From an uncultured Actinomycetes bacterium (lineage in GTDB: Bacteria; Actinomycetota; Geothermincolia; Geothermincolales; RBG-13-55-18): DNA of 41,957 nucleotides. The stretch spans positions 1 to 41,957 of the forward strand of contig CAKZMC010000026.1 of NCBI GenBank assembly GCA_937128055.1, given 5' to 3'. The notes beneath the pieces are model-generated. The model had not been told where the DNA came from, searched no databases, and was given only the letters and a program-made list of their open reading frames with translations. The position numbers and the translations under genes are program-made. Position 1 is the first letter of the stretch. Each line of letters starts with the position of its first letter. Positions 41,797 through 41,957 of the stretch are shown here, piece after piece.

Positions 41797-41922
41797 ATGG
41801 CACGTCCATTGCGAATCCAATACGAGGGCGCGCTCTTCCATGTCTTCTCGAGGGGAAACAAGAACGGGCCCATACTCAACTCTGACAGGAGTTTCCGAGA
41901 TAATCACCCCTCTCACCCATAA
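41797..41922 (+). pseudogene. Truncated RAYT / Y1 transposase N-terminus
   Basis: MARPLRIQYEGALFHVFSRG is the signature start of REP-associated tyrosine (IS200/Y1-like) transposases, continuing NKNGPIL before the similarity is lost at about residue 32. The frame stops at TAA 41920-41922 after 41 codons. The catalytic HUH pair and the active Tyr, which lie further on, are absent, so this is a dead fragment. The 35 bp after the stop show nothing recognisable and the window ends. Confidence 0.75.
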
Positions 41923-41957
41923 AACCCCAGCATAATGACCATTTCCAGACTCCAGAA

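Noticed and set aside
41797-41957. Functional Y1 transposase
   Set aside because: Only the N-terminal strand region is present before a stop; HUH and catalytic Tyr are missing.

Overview
The window is a visibly GC-rich bacterial chromosome segment of about 42 kb. It is almost wholly chromosomal housekeeping and cell-envelope genes, with a family of REP-like repeats ending in a truncated REP-associated tyrosine transposase (RAYT) fragment at the right edge. I see no rRNA, CRISPR array, prophage or complete insertion sequence. Many starts are TTG behind good Shine-Dalgarno sites. SpoVG, AbrB, Ctc-type L25, MazG fused to a methylase domain, an actinobacterial-style permuted SpoIID protein and a TreT-like trehalose enzyme together suggest a deep-branching, high-GC Gram-positive-type lineage, most likely Actinomycetota. 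This assignment is inference; there is no marker in the window that settles it.

Region 1 (1-9.7 kb): a two-domain glycosyltransferase, a large SpoIID-like wall protein with tandem 104-105-residue modules, mazG, and a GT39-like membrane glycosyltransferase gene split by an in-frame TAG. Region 2 (9.7-26.1 kb): mfd, rplY, pth, two lipoprotein genes, prs, glmU, tRNA-Gln, spoVG, ispE, rsmA, abrB, metG, tatD, a small membrane protein with an apparent frameshift, and rsmI. This is the gene set and nearly the gene order of the Bacillus subtilis rsmI-abrB-metS-tatD-rsmA-ispE-spoVG-glmU-prs-ctc-pth-mfd-mazG region, but with [tatD metG abrB], rsmA and [pth rplY] inverted. Region 3 (26.2-31.2 kb): a winged-helix-like protein, an L,D-transpeptidase carrying the same 105-residue surface module as the SpoIID protein, a zinc-ribbon membrane protein, a sugar-nucleotide epimerase and a CpsB-type PHP phosphatase.

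Region 4 (31.3-37.9 kb) holds trehalose genes: otsB, a TreT-like GT4 enzyme and otsA, with a lone ABC ATPase and a nitroreductase between them. Two directly repeated copies of a roughly 500-bp element bracket the ABC ATPase, GT4 and nitroreductase genes. Region 5 (38.1-41.6 kb): a nucleotide-sugar dehydrogenase, nadE and a GT4 glycosyltransferase overlapping nadE by 4 bp.

The most unusual features are (i) a dispersed 36-bp palindrome-ended repeat, found alone in tandem next to the RAYT fragment and embedded in three copies of a larger repeat, repeatedly sitting at gene stop codons; (ii) the shared repeat module in two different peptidoglycan-active proteins; (iii) an exact 19-bp tandem repeat just downstream of the spoVG promoter, near a gene for an AbrB homologue; and (iv) two genes that look broken by a single base change.
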